The notes: a model not told the origin generated them from the letters alone. Shown: positions 22,591-34,000, counted from the first letter of the stretch. The stretch is DNA of 64,000 nucleotides from Candidatus Berkiella aquae (GCF_001431295.2 NZ_LKAJ02000001.1:1736001-1800000), one strand, 5' to 3'. A program made the numbers and translations.

Positions 22591-24492
22591 ATGGCAGAAT
22601 CTACATTAAGCAGCTGGGTACATCCTATTAAAGAAGCTGTATACAATGCATATACAGGCGTACTTAATTTTGTGCGCAATCCATTTGAAAATTTAACAGG
22701 CTATTTTAAATCGCCAGCGAATCCCGATAAAGTAAAATTAGATCAATTACGCAATCAACATTTTGCGCAAATCAATTCTGAGGGCAGCAAAGTTAATCCT
22801 AATTATGTGCAAGTAGCAAAAAATATTAGTGAAGATACCAAAAAATACATTAATGCCATTATTGCTGATGAAATTAAAAAATTAGGAAAACCTCCTTGTA
22901 AGTTCACGGTAATCACCTTAGGTTCGTTGGCTCGCAAAGAATCAGGTCCTATTACTGATTTAGAAATCGGCATATTAATGGAAGATAAAACCATCGAAAA
23001 TTATTGTTATTTTTATCAATTATCGCAAAACATCTCCGATCGCTTATTCTTATTAGGTGAACATCCTGATATCGGTGGCAAAGGTTTACGAATGGACGAA
23101 GCGGACAATGCACCACCGCATCTACGTTTCTTTGCTCGCAATGCAACCCGTGAACAAGCACAAGAATTATTAAACCAAGCTATTTTAAAGCGTGAATTTG
23201 ACAAAATTCCTTATGAAGGTAGCCGTCCTTTCTTAGCAACGCCTGAAGAATTTGCTAGCTACTCGCATCCTAATTTCACACAAAACAAAAAGCTATTAGC
23301 AAAAACACGTCGTGAACAATATCAAATTGAGCTGAATAAAGCACTCAAAGATCCTAAAAATGCAAAATTAGCTAAAACTACTGAAGGTCGCAAGCAAATC
23401 GAGAATGAAGTCCATTTCTGGCTCAACCAAATGTATCGTCCATTTAGTGCACGTGAATTACGTACGGCTAATGATGCAGGTAAGCGCTTAGGCCGTAACA
23501 TGGCATTACTAAATGGCAACCAAGCACTTTACAATAAATTCATCGCGCTTCGTGAAAAGAACTTCCAACGTAAAGAAGCCAATGGCAAAACATTACGACA
23601 AAATATGCCAAAAGCGAAAATGGCAGAAGATGTTCGCGATGTTATTCAAAAAGGTAAAAGCGTTTATATCACAGGTGAATTAGGTAAAACACTCGATATT
23701 AAACGAGAACTATATCGCTTTGTTGAGCAGTTCGTAACTAACTTAGGCTTTTATCATGGGCTCAAAGTGCAAAATACCTTTGATATTGTGCAACAGTTAA
23801 AAGCAAAAGGCATTTTAAGCCCTGCATTTGCTGAAAAACTATCCGATTTTATTCAATTTTCTTCTGGATTGCGCTTAAAAGAGCAAAGCGTTATTAAACG
23901 CCAGGGTTTTGCTTCATACTTCGACCAAGCAGAATTTGATGAAGATAAAGAAGATCTGGAAAAAGATATCAAATTGCTGAAAGACAGTATCGCCTATATG
24001 GAAAGAGCTAAACAAGATCCTAGCTTGATTGCTATCAAGAAGCGTGATCTCGTTAAACTCGAAGACAAATATCACCATATGTTAGATATGGCGCCTGGTA
24101 AAATTTTCTCTGCGAAGGATATTGAATTGTTAAAGACCAAGTACATTCCTATCGCGCAAGAGATTTTTAAAGCAGCACAAGATTGGACCTTAAATAAAGA
24201 AAAATTGGGCTTTGAGCGTACAGTGGCACCGGTAAACACGCCTGTAACCGCAGCAGTCGCAACAACCTCACCCAGCTTTACGCCAGCAATGAAGAATGCC
24301 ATGGATTACATGCATCAACATCCTAAAGGCTTTTTCCCTGCTTTGGCAAAACTGAAACAAGAGCAAAGCAATTTGACCAAAGAACAATTGTTTAGCTTTG
24401 TTAAAAAATGCCAAGAAGAAAAACTCTTAACGGCTGAAGATTGCGCGAAAATTGCACAAATAAAAGCAAGACGTGCCGCTGCCGCAGCTTAA
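22591..24492 (+). CDS. DUF294-like nucleotidyltransferase protein, paralog A
   Basis: A 633-residue protein. Residues about 95-210 carry a nucleotidyltransferase core: KFTVITLGSLARKESGPITD, in which G111-S112 and D123/E125 are the metal-binding signature GS-x(9-13)-DxD/E. GGKGLRMDEADNAPPHLRFF follows. A second conserved part, LDIKRELYRFVEQFVTNLGF through KGILS and SGLRLKEQSVIKRQ (about 370-445), matches the DUF294 C-terminal helical domain that follows the transferase in GlnD-like and DUF294 proteins. Middle and C-terminal regions are Lys-rich and helical, ending ARRAAAAA. DUF294 proteins are thought to transfer nucleotides to proteins. The target here is unknown and may be a host protein. 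The neighbour downstream is a close paralog. Confidence 0.65.
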   Translation: MAESTLSSWVHPIKEAVYNAYTGVLNFVRNPFENLTGYFKSPANPDKVKLDQLRNQHFAQINSEGSKVNPNYVQVAKNISEDTKKYINAIIADEIKKLGKPPCKFTVITLGSLARKESGPITDLEIGILMEDKTIENYCYFYQLSQNISDRLFLLGEHPDIGGKGLRMDEADNAPPHLRFFARNATREQAQELLNQAILKREFDKIPYEGSRPFLATPEEFASYSHPNFTQNKKLLAKTRREQYQIELNKALKDPKNAKLAKTTEGRKQIENEVHFWLNQMYRPFSARELRTANDAGKRLGRNMALLNGNQALYNKFIALREKNFQRKEANGKTLRQNMPKAKMAEDVRDVIQKGKSVYITGELGKTLDIKRELYRFVEQFVTNLGFYHGLKVQNTFDIVQQLKAKGILSPAFAEKLSDFIQFSSGLRLKEQSVIKRQGFASYFDQAEFDEDKEDLEKDIKLLKDSIAYMERAKQDPSLIAIKKRDLVKLEDKYHHMLDMAPGKIFSAKDIELLKTKYIPIAQEIFKAAQDWTLNKEKLGFERTVAPVNTPVTAAVATTSPSFTPAMKNAMDYMHQHPKGFFPALAKLKQEQSNLTKEQLFSFVKKCQEEKLLTAEDCAKIAQIKARRAAAAA

Positions 24493-24504
24493 CCTTAAAT
24501 ACGC

Positions 24505-24531
24505 ATAGGGTTGCATTTTTTGCAACCCTAT
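24505..24531 (+). terminator. Hairpin between the two paralogs
   Basis: A perfect 11-bp stem, ATAGGGTTGCA with TGCAACCCTAT, has a five-T loop and sits 13 bases after the stop codon. No T tract follows, so it may attenuate or stabilise rather than fully terminate. The next gene starts 30 bases later. Confidence 0.5.
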
Positions 24532-24560
24532 TCACTTACAAAAAATAGGGGACGATTATC

Positions 24561-26456
24561 ATGCTCTCAACACTGAACAACTGGGTACAACCCATTAAAG
24601 ATGCTTTATATAATGCTTATACCGGCATTGTTAATTTTGTTAGTAATCCTTTTGATAACCTTTCAGGCCACTTTAAATCTGCAGAAAATCCAGATAAAGT
24701 AAAGTTAGATCAACTGCGCAATCAACATTTTTTACAAATCAATGCTGAAAGCCAAAAAGCTTCGCCTGATTATATGCAAGTTGCCAAAAATATTTCCACA
24801 GATACCAAAAAATATGTTAATGCCATTATTGCTGATGAAATTAAAAAATTAGGAAAACCTCCTTGTAAGTTCACGGTAATCACCTTAGGTTCGTTGGCTC
24901 GCAAAGAATCAGGTCCTATTACTGATTTAGAAATCGGAATTGTAATGGAAGAAAAAACCGTTGAAAATTATAGTTATTTTTATCAATTATCGCAAAACAT
25001 CTCCGATCGCTTATTCTTATTAGGTGAACATCCTGATATCGGTGGTAAAGGTTTACGAATGGACGAAGCAGATAATGCACCTCCTCATTTACGTTTCTTT
25101 GCACGTAATGCAACGCGTGAACAAGCTCAAGAATTATTAAATCAAGCGATTGCCAATCGTGAATTTGATAAAATTCCTTATGAAGGGAGTCGTCCATTTT
25201 TGGCAACACCTGAAGAATTTGCTAGCTATTCACAAGCAAAGTTTACCCAAAATAGAAAGCAATTAAATAATACCAAAAGAAAGCAATATCAAATCGAACT
25301 TAATAAAGCACTCAAAGATCCTAAAAATGCACAATTGGCTAAAACAGCTGAAGGCAAAAAGAAAATTGCGAATGAAGTCCAATTTTGGGTCGACCAAATG
25401 TATCGTCCATTTAGTCCACGCGAATTACGTACCGCGAATGATGCTGGCAAAAAATTAGGTCGTAATATGGATTACTTGTATGGTAACCGTGCGCTTTATA
25501 ATAAATTCATTCATTTGCGTGAAAAGAATTTTAGTCGCAAAGAGCAAAATGGTAAAACATTGCGTCAAAATATGGCTAAAAGCTATATGTCCGAAGATAT
25601 TATTAGTCACATTCAAAAAGGCAAAAGTATTTTTGTCACCGGTGAATTAGGTAAAACGCTCGATATCAAACGTGAGCTCTATCGTTTTGTTGAACAGTTT
25701 GCCACTAACTTAGGTTTTTATCACAACCTCAAAACGCAAAATTCTCTCGAGATCGTTCAACAGTTAAAAGCAAAAGGCATTTTAAGCCCTTCATTAGCGG
25801 ATAAAATGTCTGATTTCATTCAATTTGCTTCTGGTTTGCGCTTAAAAGAACAAAGCGTTATTAAGCGTCAAGGCTTTGCTGCTTACTTTGATCAAGCAGA
25901 ATTTGATGAGGATAAAGAAGATCTTGAAAAAGAAATACAATTAGCAAAAGATAGCCTTGCTTATATGCAAACTTTAGCAAAGAAAGATCCAAACGCTATT
26001 GCTGCCAAAAAGCGTGATTTGGTTAAACTCGAAGATAAATATCACCATATGTTAGATATGGCACCTGGCAAAATCTTCTCAAGTGCTGATATTGAGCTCT
26101 TAAAGAATAAATATCTTCCTATTGGGCAAGAAATCTTTAAAGCAGCACAAGAATGGACGCAAAATAAAGATAAATTAGGTTTTGATTCCGTTCCTGCAGT
26201 TTCTGCTCCTGTAGCGCCGGTCGTTTCTGTTCCTACAACCTTTACGCCAGCGATGAAAAATGCGATGGATTACATGCATCAACATCCTAATGGTTTCTTC
26301 CCTGCATTGGCTAAGTTGAAACAAGAACAAAGCAATTTAACTAAAGATCAATTGTTAAGTTTTGTAAAACAATGTCATAACGAAAAACTGCTAACACCTG
26401 CTGATTGTGCCAAAATTGCAGAAATTAAAGCACGTCACGCAGCTGCAGCCGCTTAA
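24561..26456 (+). CDS. DUF294-like nucleotidyltransferase protein, paralog B
   Basis: A 631-residue tandem duplicate of the preceding gene, with the same domain order: the nucleotidyltransferase signature GSLARKESGPITDLE (G110, D122, E124), the GGKGLRMDEADN segment, the DUF294-type C-terminal helical region and the ARHAAAAA ending. Protein identity with paralog A looks about three quarters along the full length. In the catalytic core the DNA itself is nearly identical (a 121-base stretch without a mismatch), while flanking parts differ at synonymous sites. The most divergent part is a Pro/Val-rich linker near residues 540-560. The pair is probably co-expressed. Diverged targets or dosage are both possible reasons for keeping two copies. 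Confidence 0.65.
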   Translation: MLSTLNNWVQPIKDALYNAYTGIVNFVSNPFDNLSGHFKSAENPDKVKLDQLRNQHFLQINAESQKASPDYMQVAKNISTDTKKYVNAIIADEIKKLGKPPCKFTVITLGSLARKESGPITDLEIGIVMEEKTVENYSYFYQLSQNISDRLFLLGEHPDIGGKGLRMDEADNAPPHLRFFARNATREQAQELLNQAIANREFDKIPYEGSRPFLATPEEFASYSQAKFTQNRKQLNNTKRKQYQIELNKALKDPKNAQLAKTAEGKKKIANEVQFWVDQMYRPFSPRELRTANDAGKKLGRNMDYLYGNRALYNKFIHLREKNFSRKEQNGKTLRQNMAKSYMSEDIISHIQKGKSIFVTGELGKTLDIKRELYRFVEQFATNLGFYHNLKTQNSLEIVQQLKAKGILSPSLADKMSDFIQFASGLRLKEQSVIKRQGFAAYFDQAEFDEDKEDLEKEIQLAKDSLAYMQTLAKKDPNAIAAKKRDLVKLEDKYHHMLDMAPGKIFSSADIELLKNKYLPIGQEIFKAAQEWTQNKDKLGFDSVPAVSAPVAPVVSVPTTFTPAMKNAMDYMHQHPNGFFPALAKLKQEQSNLTKDQLLSFVKQCHNEKLLTPADCAKIAEIKARHAAAAA

Positions 26457-26484
26457 GTAAACTATCACTTACCTTGGTTTCCTT

Positions 26485-26513
26485 CCGAAAGTCTCTATAA
26501 AAGAGACTTTCGG
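26485..26513. terminator. Bidirectional terminator
   Basis: A perfect 12-bp stem, CCGAAAGTCTCT with AGAGACTTTCGG, encloses a 5-base loop and is followed by GATTTTAT. It lies between convergent genes, 28 bases past the paralog B stop and 13 before the RND pump stop, and can serve both strands. Confidence 0.75.
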
Positions 26514-26526
26514 GATTTTATCATAA

Positions 26527-29500
26527 CTAAAACGAAGCTGAATCTGCAATTTTCAGTTTTTCGTCTTTAACTCGCGTTAGCTGTTTACTGAACAGCGAAC
26601 GGACAAGCACATAAAACACCGGCGTTAGGAACAGTCCGAAGAAAGTAACCCCCAACATGCCTGAGAATACGGCGATCCCCATTGCATGGCGCATTTCTGC
26701 CCCTGCACCGGTTGAGAAGACAAGTGGAATTACCCCCATAATGAAGGCAAACGATGTCATCAAAATAGGACGTAAGCGTAATCTTGCTGATTCTAATGCT
26801 GCTTGTAAGGGAGTTCGACCTTCAAATTCTAACTCTCTCGCAAACTCAACAATTAAGATCGCATTCTTACAAGCAAGACCAATCAAGACAAACAAACCAA
26901 TTTGCGTGAAGATATTGTTATCACCGCCTGTTAGCCATACTCCAGTAATCGCAGAAAGTAAGCAAAGCGGAACAATTAAAATCACCACTAATGGCAAGGT
27001 AAAGCTTTCGTATTGCGCTGCAAGTACTAAAAATACTAACAACACACATAAAGGGAATACGAAGATAGCAGAATTACCACTCAAAATTTGTTGGTAGGTT
27101 AATTCTGTCCATTCATAACTCATCCCTTTTGGCAGAATTTCTTTCACGATTTTTTCAATGGCATCTTGGGCTTGTCCCGAAGAAAAGCCCACCCCAGGAC
27201 CACCATTGATATCGGCGGTACGGTAACCGTTATAACGCATGGCTTGTTCAGGACCATAACTTTGCGTCACTTCAAGGATACTACCCAATGGCACCATTTC
27301 ACCTTTGCTATTGCGTACTTTCAGTTTCACAATATCTTCTGCATTGGCACGAAATGGAGCATCTGCTTGAGCAATAACCTGATATAAACGTCCAAACTTA
27401 TTGAAATCATTGATGTACAACGATCCTAAATAAATTTGTAATGCATCAAATACCGTTGTCACCGGAATGCCTAATTGTTTTACTTTCGTTCTATCAATAT
27501 CAACAAACAACTGTGGCACGTTAATTTGATAGCCACTAAAAACATTCGCTAATTGTGGTGTTTGCCACGCTTTACCTTGGATAGCTTGAACCGCAGCAAA
27601 TAAGGCTTCATCACCCAAATCGGCTCTATCCTCAATTTGCAGCTTAAAGCCACCTGTCGTACCCAAACCAATAATCGGCGGTGGAGGCAAGACCATCATG
27701 AAAGCTTCTTTAATACTGCCAAACTGCTGGTTAATGGATTGAGCAATGGCTTCTGCTGACATACCTGGGCCTTTACGTTCGGCGTAAGGTTTTAAGGTCA
27801 CAAAAACAATACCAGCACTAGAAGAAACGGTAAAACCATTAATGGATAGACCTGCAAATTCAACCGCATGCTCTACACCGGGTGTTTTTAAAATGATGTC
27901 TGACATGCGGCGAACGACTTCATCCGTTCGCTCTAATGAGGAAGCATCTGGCAATTGCGCAAATCCAATAAGATATTGCTTATCTTGCTGCGGAATATAG
28001 CCTGTGGGTACTCGGTTAAAAATAACCACGGTTAAACCAATGAGCAGCAGGTAAATGCCCATCATCATGGCTTTGCGATTCATCGCTTTTGAAACTTTAC
28101 CGTGGTAACTATCACTGCCTCGCTTGAAGAAATGATTAAAACGCGTAAAGAACCAACCCAGCTTTGCATCCATCCAACGCGTCAGACGATCTTTAGGTGC
28201 ATCATGCCCCTTGAGTAATATTGCAGCCATCGCAGGACTTAACGTTAACGAATTGATGGCAGAAATCACCGTTGAAATGGCAATGGTTAAAGCGAATTGT
28301 TTATAAAATTCACCATTAAGACCATTGATAAAAGCAATGGGAACGAAAACGGCTATCAACGTTAAGCTAATCGCAATAATCGGACCACTCACTTCCTGCA
28401 TCGCGCGGTAAGTCGCATCCTTGGGCGATAAGCCAGCAGCAATATTCCGCTCAACGTTTTCGACGACCACAATCGCATCGTCAACCACAATACCAATGGC
28501 TAGTACTAAGCCAAATAAAGAAAGTGCATTGATGGAAAACCCAAACAACAACAGCAAGGCAAAGGTTCCTACAATAGAAACCGGTACTGCTAACAAGGGG
28601 ATGATAGAGGCTCGCCAAGTTTGTAAAAAGACGATAACCACTAACACAACCAAGGCAACCGCTTCTAATAGCGTATGAATAACCGCCGCAATCGAATCTT
28701 TAACGAAAGTGGTAGGATCATAAACAATTTGATAATCGACACCATCAGGGAAGCTGAGCTTCACTTCATCCATCGTGCGGCGAATATCGTTAGAAACTTC
28801 GATGGTATTTGAGCCAGGCGCCTGGAAAACCCCTAATGCCACGGCAGGTTTATTATCGAGTAAAGAACGTAAAGCATAATGGGATGCGCCGAGTTCAATT
28901 CTCGCTACATCTTTCAAACGGGTAATGCTGCCATCATCACTGGCTTTAATAATGATGTCGCCAAACTCTTCTTCTGTTTGCAAACGACCCATTGCCGTAA
29001 TGTTCAACTGCATATCTTGACCAGGCAAGCTAGGTGATGCGCCAATAGCGCCTGCGGCAACTTGAACATTTTGTTCGCGAATTGCATTCACCACATCATT
29101 GGCCAACAAACCACGTGCCGCGATTTTGTCGGGATCTAGCCATAAGCGCATGGCATAATCGCTACCACCAAAAATTTGCACTTGGCCAACACCTGGTAAT
29201 CGACTTAAACGATCTTTAATGTTAAGCGCTGCATAATTCCCTAAATACAACATATCGTAACGTTCATCAGGTGAAATTAAATGCACTACCATGGTCAAAT
29301 TGGCAGAGCTTTTCATGGTGGTGACACCAAATTGACGCACAATATCAGGTAATCGGGGTAGTGCTTGATTAACCCTATTTTGAACGAGCTGCTGTGCCTT
29401 ATCCGGATCGGTACCTATTTTAAAGGTAACGGTTAAGGTCATTTGTCCATCGGAGGTGCCTTGCGAAAACATATAAAGCATGTCTTCTACACCATTAACC

Positions 29501-29709
29501 TGTTCCTCTAATGGTGCAGCAACCGTTTGCGCAATCGTGCCGGGGTTCGCACCAGGGTACATTGCATGCACCACAATAGAAGGTGGCACAACCTCAGGAT
29601 ATTCAGAGACAGGTAACTTCCAAAGGGAAATAAACCCTGCGATAAAGATCAATAACGATAGTACACCAGCAAAAATGGGTCTATCGATAAAAAAACGTGA
29701 AATATTCAT
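26527..29709 (-). CDS. RND efflux pump, inner-membrane transporter (AcrB/MexF-like)
   Basis: At 1060 residues, it has the normal length and pattern of HAE-1 family proton-driven multidrug exporters. Seen: the N-terminus MNISRFFIDRPIFAGVLSLL, the porter-domain segment PVSEYPEVVPPSIVV, the proton-relay pair in TM4 (GIVVDDAIVVVENVERN), a large second periplasmic half with PPPPIIGLGTTGGF, and the final helices (GMLGVTFFGLFLTPVFYVL). Sequence style is closest to the MexF/OqxB branch. Substrates cannot be predicted. The start follows the adaptor stop after one base, so the two are translationally coupled. No outer-membrane TolC-type gene or regulator is adjacent, so the pump must use an outer channel encoded elsewhere. 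Confidence 0.93.
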   Translation of the reverse strand: MNISRFFIDRPIFAGVLSLLIFIAGFISLWKLPVSEYPEVVPPSIVVHAMYPGANPGTIAQTVAAPLEEQVNGVEDMLYMFSQGTSDGQMTLTVTFKIGTDPDKAQQLVQNRVNQALPRLPDIVRQFGVTTMKSSANLTMVVHLISPDERYDMLYLGNYAALNIKDRLSRLPGVGQVQIFGGSDYAMRLWLDPDKIAARGLLANDVVNAIREQNVQVAAGAIGASPSLPGQDMQLNITAMGRLQTEEEFGDIIIKASDDGSITRLKDVARIELGASHYALRSLLDNKPAVALGVFQAPGSNTIEVSNDIRRTMDEVKLSFPDGVDYQIVYDPTTFVKDSIAAVIHTLLEAVALVVLVVIVFLQTWRASIIPLLAVPVSIVGTFALLLLFGFSINALSLFGLVLAIGIVVDDAIVVVENVERNIAAGLSPKDATYRAMQEVSGPIIAISLTLIAVFVPIAFINGLNGEFYKQFALTIAISTVISAINSLTLSPAMAAILLKGHDAPKDRLTRWMDAKLGWFFTRFNHFFKRGSDSYHGKVSKAMNRKAMMMGIYLLLIGLTVVIFNRVPTGYIPQQDKQYLIGFAQLPDASSLERTDEVVRRMSDIILKTPGVEHAVEFAGLSINGFTVSSSAGIVFVTLKPYAERKGPGMSAEAIAQSINQQFGSIKEAFMMVLPPPPIIGLGTTGGFKLQIEDRADLGDEALFAAVQAIQGKAWQTPQLANVFSGYQINVPQLFVDIDRTKVKQLGIPVTTVFDALQIYLGSLYINDFNKFGRLYQVIAQADAPFRANAEDIVKLKVRNSKGEMVPLGSILEVTQSYGPEQAMRYNGYRTADINGGPGVGFSSGQAQDAIEKIVKEILPKGMSYEWTELTYQQILSGNSAIFVFPLCVLLVFLVLAAQYESFTLPLVVILIVPLCLLSAITGVWLTGGDNNIFTQIGLFVLIGLACKNAILIVEFARELEFEGRTPLQAALESARLRLRPILMTSFAFIMGVIPLVFSTGAGAEMRHAMGIAVFSGMLGVTFFGLFLTPVFYVLVRSLFSKQLTRVKDEKLKIADSASF

Positions 29710-29710
29710 A

Positions 29711-30874
29711 TTAACCCTTATTGTCCATCGCTACCCATTCAGGGGCTACTACTATGCCAGGTCTCGCTCGTTGCAAACCATTCACAATAATATTGTCATT
29801 GGGTTGTAACCCATCTTTAACAATACGCATACCATCAACGAGACTACCTAACTTCACTTCACGATAAACAACTTTATTTTCGCTATCGACAACAAAAACG
29901 AATCGTTTATTTTGATCGGTACCTACCGCACGATCAGTAATCAGCAATGCTTGTGTTTTAAGCGGATCGCCCAGTTTTATGCGCGCAAATAATCCTGGAA
30001 CTAAAACACCTTCAGGATTAGGAAACACGGCGCGCACTCGAATCGTACCCGAATGGGTATTGAGTTGATTATCAAAAGATTCAATATATCCCTTACGGGT
30101 CATCGCATCTTCTGTTGCCAATGACATCAAGACAGGAATTTTATCGACACTTAATTTGCCTTGCGTGTTTTTTTGCATGTATTGCAAAAACGCATTTTCA
30201 TCAATATCAAAATCAGCATAAATTGGATTAGCGGAAACCACAGAAGCTAAAACAGGCGCATTAAACCCTGCTTCAACCAGATTACCAGCGGTGATTTCAG
30301 CGCGACTGATTCGACCATCGACTGGCGATTTAATATGGGTGTACTCTAAATTTAACTTTGCACTTTCAAATGCAGCTTCAGCACTCTTATAACGTGCTTG
30401 GTTAACACTGAAGTTATTTCGTCGATTATCAAGCTCGCTCGCCGAGATCACTTTTTCTTGGATCAATTTTTCAGCGCGGGTCAACTCGCTTTGTGCCAAG
30501 TTGCGCTCAGCTTCCGCAGAGCGCAGTAATCCTTGCGCTTGTGCAACTTCTGCTTTGTAGGGACGTTGATCGATGGTAAATAGCAGATCGCCCTTTTTAA
30601 CCAAAACACCATTTTTAAAATGAACGGCCTCAATCATGCCTGAGACTCTGGGACGAACATCCACTTTATCAACCGCTACTAAACGGCCAGAATATTCATT
30701 CCATTGTTGAACATTTTTGGTTATGACAGGTGCAACGCTAACAGGCATGGCCATGCCATGGGGAGCCCCATGAGCCTGCGGCGGACCTGACATAAATTGC
30801 CGAGCAACCAAATAAGTTACCCCCACAACGCCAACCAATATTGCCATTACTTTTTTACTCGGTAGACTTGCCAT
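29711..30874 (-). CDS. RND efflux periplasmic adaptor (AcrA/MexE-like)
   Basis: A membrane-fusion protein of 387 residues that links the pump to an outer-membrane channel. An N-terminal transmembrane anchor (MAILVGVVGVTYLVA) precedes the lipoyl half-motif VDVRPRVSGMIEAVHFKNG and its partner YTHIKSPVDGRISRAEITAGNLV. Between them is a helical hairpin (EVAQAQGLLRSAEAERNLAQ and on). The beta-barrel and membrane-proximal domains follow (VLVPGLFARIKLG, VVNGLQRARPGIVV-like end). There is no lipobox, so it is anchored by the helix. It is first in a two-gene operon. The 129-bp upstream region contains no gene and no clear operator. Confidence 0.92.
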   Translation of the reverse strand: MASLPSKKVMAILVGVVGVTYLVARQFMSGPPQAHGAPHGMAMPVSVAPVITKNVQQWNEYSGRLVAVDKVDVRPRVSGMIEAVHFKNGVLVKKGDLLFTIDQRPYKAEVAQAQGLLRSAEAERNLAQSELTRAEKLIQEKVISASELDNRRNNFSVNQARYKSAEAAFESAKLNLEYTHIKSPVDGRISRAEITAGNLVEAGFNAPVLASVVSANPIYADFDIDENAFLQYMQKNTQGKLSVDKIPVLMSLATEDAMTRKGYIESFDNQLNTHSGTIRVRAVFPNPEGVLVPGLFARIKLGDPLKTQALLITDRAVGTDQNKRFVFVVDSENKVVYREVKLGSLVDGMRIVKDGLQPNDNIIVNGLQRARPGIVVAPEWVAMDNKG

Positions 30875-31003
30875 GTGAACAACCTTATTTAGTCGCTTAA
30901 ATAAAATAAAAATAGTATAGAATATAAGCTTGTTATTCTAATCAAATTTTAAGCTTTTGCTAAGTGTCATTCTTAAATGAGATACACGAAAATGATTTAA
31001 ATA

Positions 31004-34000
31004 TTATTTTTGAGGTTTAAGGCGTGACTTAAGTGAGATTTTAAGAATTTCAGCTATCAAATTTTTAGTATCAATTAAGGCCGTTCCTTGTACCTCAATC
31101 CGATTGATTCGTTTAATATCAAAACCGCTGATATGCAGTGTTTTGATAAAATCTTTCGCTTGCTCAATAGATTCAACTAAAACAGCACATGGCTTACCCT
31201 CATAAGCATTGGCTAATTGACCGAGTTTAGTCGTTGGAATACCTGAAATTTGCAAATGTTCAGTTGCTTGATAAGTTACTTTAATCATTTCATCGACATG
31301 GGATTTACGATGAAAATGATGTGAATTACCATTGCTAAAGCGTTCCCATTCATGCGATGGGAAATATGAAACGATATCCTTAATATCCTTTGCGGACACT
31401 TTTCCTAATTGTAATGTAGGAGCCGCTATCATCTTGGGAGCTCCTGCAGACAACAATAATGGACTCGCTCTGGAGATATAATCTTCCTCTTCTAAAGGGG
31501 GCTTCCCACCTTTTGCTTGCATTCGTCGCAAAAGAATACTTTTTTCTTGCAAGATCTCACCTTGTCCCCAAAAAGCCTGTTCAATGGCTTCTAATTCTTG
31601 CTGACATTGTTTTTTCGTTATTGCACTATCAATAATGGATTCATCATATTGATGGAGTCGTTGTTCTAATTTTCTTCGTTCTTCTACCAGAAAGGTCTGT
31701 TTTGATTTTAATCTATCATGCTGTAAAGCCTCACTGCGCCTGTTGGCAGCAAGGTCTTCAAGTTCCTTATCATAAGCCATAACACGTTCATGTACATCCG
31801 GCGGAACCTGTGAGCTATGGTGTCGATAGGGTTGCAATAGTTCATTTTTATGCCGATTAATCGTTGCTATTTTATCCTCGACACCTTGGGTACTTTGTTG
31901 ATTTGCTAAGCTACTTTTATTCGTTAAATCAAGTTCGTATTGAATCGTTTCTTGTTTATCCAGCAGTTGAAGTATCTCTTCTTGAGAGCTTGTGTTAGCT
32001 AATATAATCTCTGCCTGCTGTAACGTGCTTTGTAAACGCAACTGCTCTGCTTGCAGCAAAGGTTCCACCCTGGCAAATTCAGCTAACAATGGCTCAACTT
32101 CCGATTCTAAAATTCTTTGCAATTCTGGTAGTGTTTTAGTGCCATATTTTTCATATAAATTCTTATAATGTTCCAGATGTGAATATTGCACATCGGTTCC
32201 ATGATATTGTTTTGCATATAATTTCAGTGCATCTTGCCCATTTTGATAAAGTTGCATCTTTTCACGTTTCGTTAAATTGAAATTAAATTTCCGACTTGAT
32301 TTGTACGTTCCATTGACGCCTAAATTATCAGAAACCTGAACTGAATTAATGCTATATTTGTCGCGCAAAATACCAAGACGATTATGCATACCTTCTAATA
32401 CTTTAAATACTAAGGTTGAAAATCGTAATTCAGTTGTTTGGGTGGGTAACATTCCCCACCTTGCTTCAATATCCGCTTTTGAATCAACTAAAATGCCTAA
32501 GGTACAGGGATTAACTGCCGCATCATTCAAGCCATGAGATAAATATTTCTCTTGATCAAAAATCTGCATGGGGTAATTACTCGCCACCCCTCCATCAACA
32601 TAAAATTCATCTTTATACTTTACTGGAATGAATCCACCTGGAAAGCTCATCGTAATGCGCACGGCATCAGCAATGGACATGGAAGGCTCGCTCTCAGATG
32701 AAAACACTCTGAGTGATGCATCTGACATCTTTGTGCCTGTTATAAAAATTTCTTTGATATTGAGTGCAGGGTAAGCCTTTGCTAGTTGTTGTGCCTGTAA
32801 GAACGTAATTCTTCCTAACTGCGAAATGCCGTATTTTTTCTTTAGATCATTTAATTTCAACCCTAAATAATCATCAATCCGCTTATTTCGTTCATCGGTT
32901 GGCAAAAAGGCAGGCACATTGAGCAACAATTGTTTTTCTTGCGCTGACAGTTGTTCAAAAATGATATGCTTCAAATTAGCTTGGAGTTTGTTATCAATTA
33001 ATTTTTCAATTAAACGCTTAAAATTATCCCCTTTAAAAAGTCCCTTATTCATAAATAAAGAAAAAATCCCACCAATTCCAACGTCAATGTTGTTAACTTT
33101 AAAAAGCGTGTCTAATCCTGCCATAGGATAAGGTTCATCTAAAAAATCTTTAAGATTAATCTTATTGGCAAAAACATCCATTAATTCATCGGCTGAATAC
33201 CCCATTGCATATAATGCAGCCACTATTCCACCACTAGAACTCCCTGCCAAACGTTGCAAGTTATTTATTAACCCTTCATTCTCAAGCTGTTTTAATGCAC
33301 CCAAACAAGCAAAGGCATTGGTGCCGCCGCCTTCTAATACTATATTTTCAATGGGAGGTTTCGGCTCTCGTTGTAATCTTTTGGAAGGCGAAGACTCATT
33401 GATTAAACATTTAATTTTTGACTGCAATGATTGGGTTAAAGGTAGGTTATTACTTTCTTTTTTCTGAATGGGTTGCTGTTCGTTTGAACGAATTTTAGAT
33501 TGCCAATTAGGTAGCACAGGGCTTATCATTTCTTTTTTCTTAAAATGCTTGGCAATACGATAAATAGGACTCAGCAAATCTTTCAACATACTGGGTGCAT
33601 TAATGATTTTTCCCTTTATAAAATTAAAAAACTTAGGTGCAAACTGAAAGCAAATAAATTTTCCAACATTTTTCAATTTTTTGGCATAAACACTAATATT
33701 TCTTACAAATAAATTAGAATAGATAAATTTACTTTCGTTTAATTCTTTCTCAAGCGCAGAATCTGGATTTTGGTTTGTCAGCAATCGGTGTTGATGACGA
33801 GAATCATGTGTATCTCTAAAATCAGCAATAACAAGCGCATCGTCAGGCGACACTTTGCTTAATACATTGGCTTGTCCAAGATAATTTTCTAATTTCTTGC
33901 GTCCTCTTTGGTTAGCGACCTGGCGTTGATGAACAACATTATAACCTCTTACTTTCAATTCGGGTCTTTTTACTTTTAATTCATGTAAATCATTTGCCGT

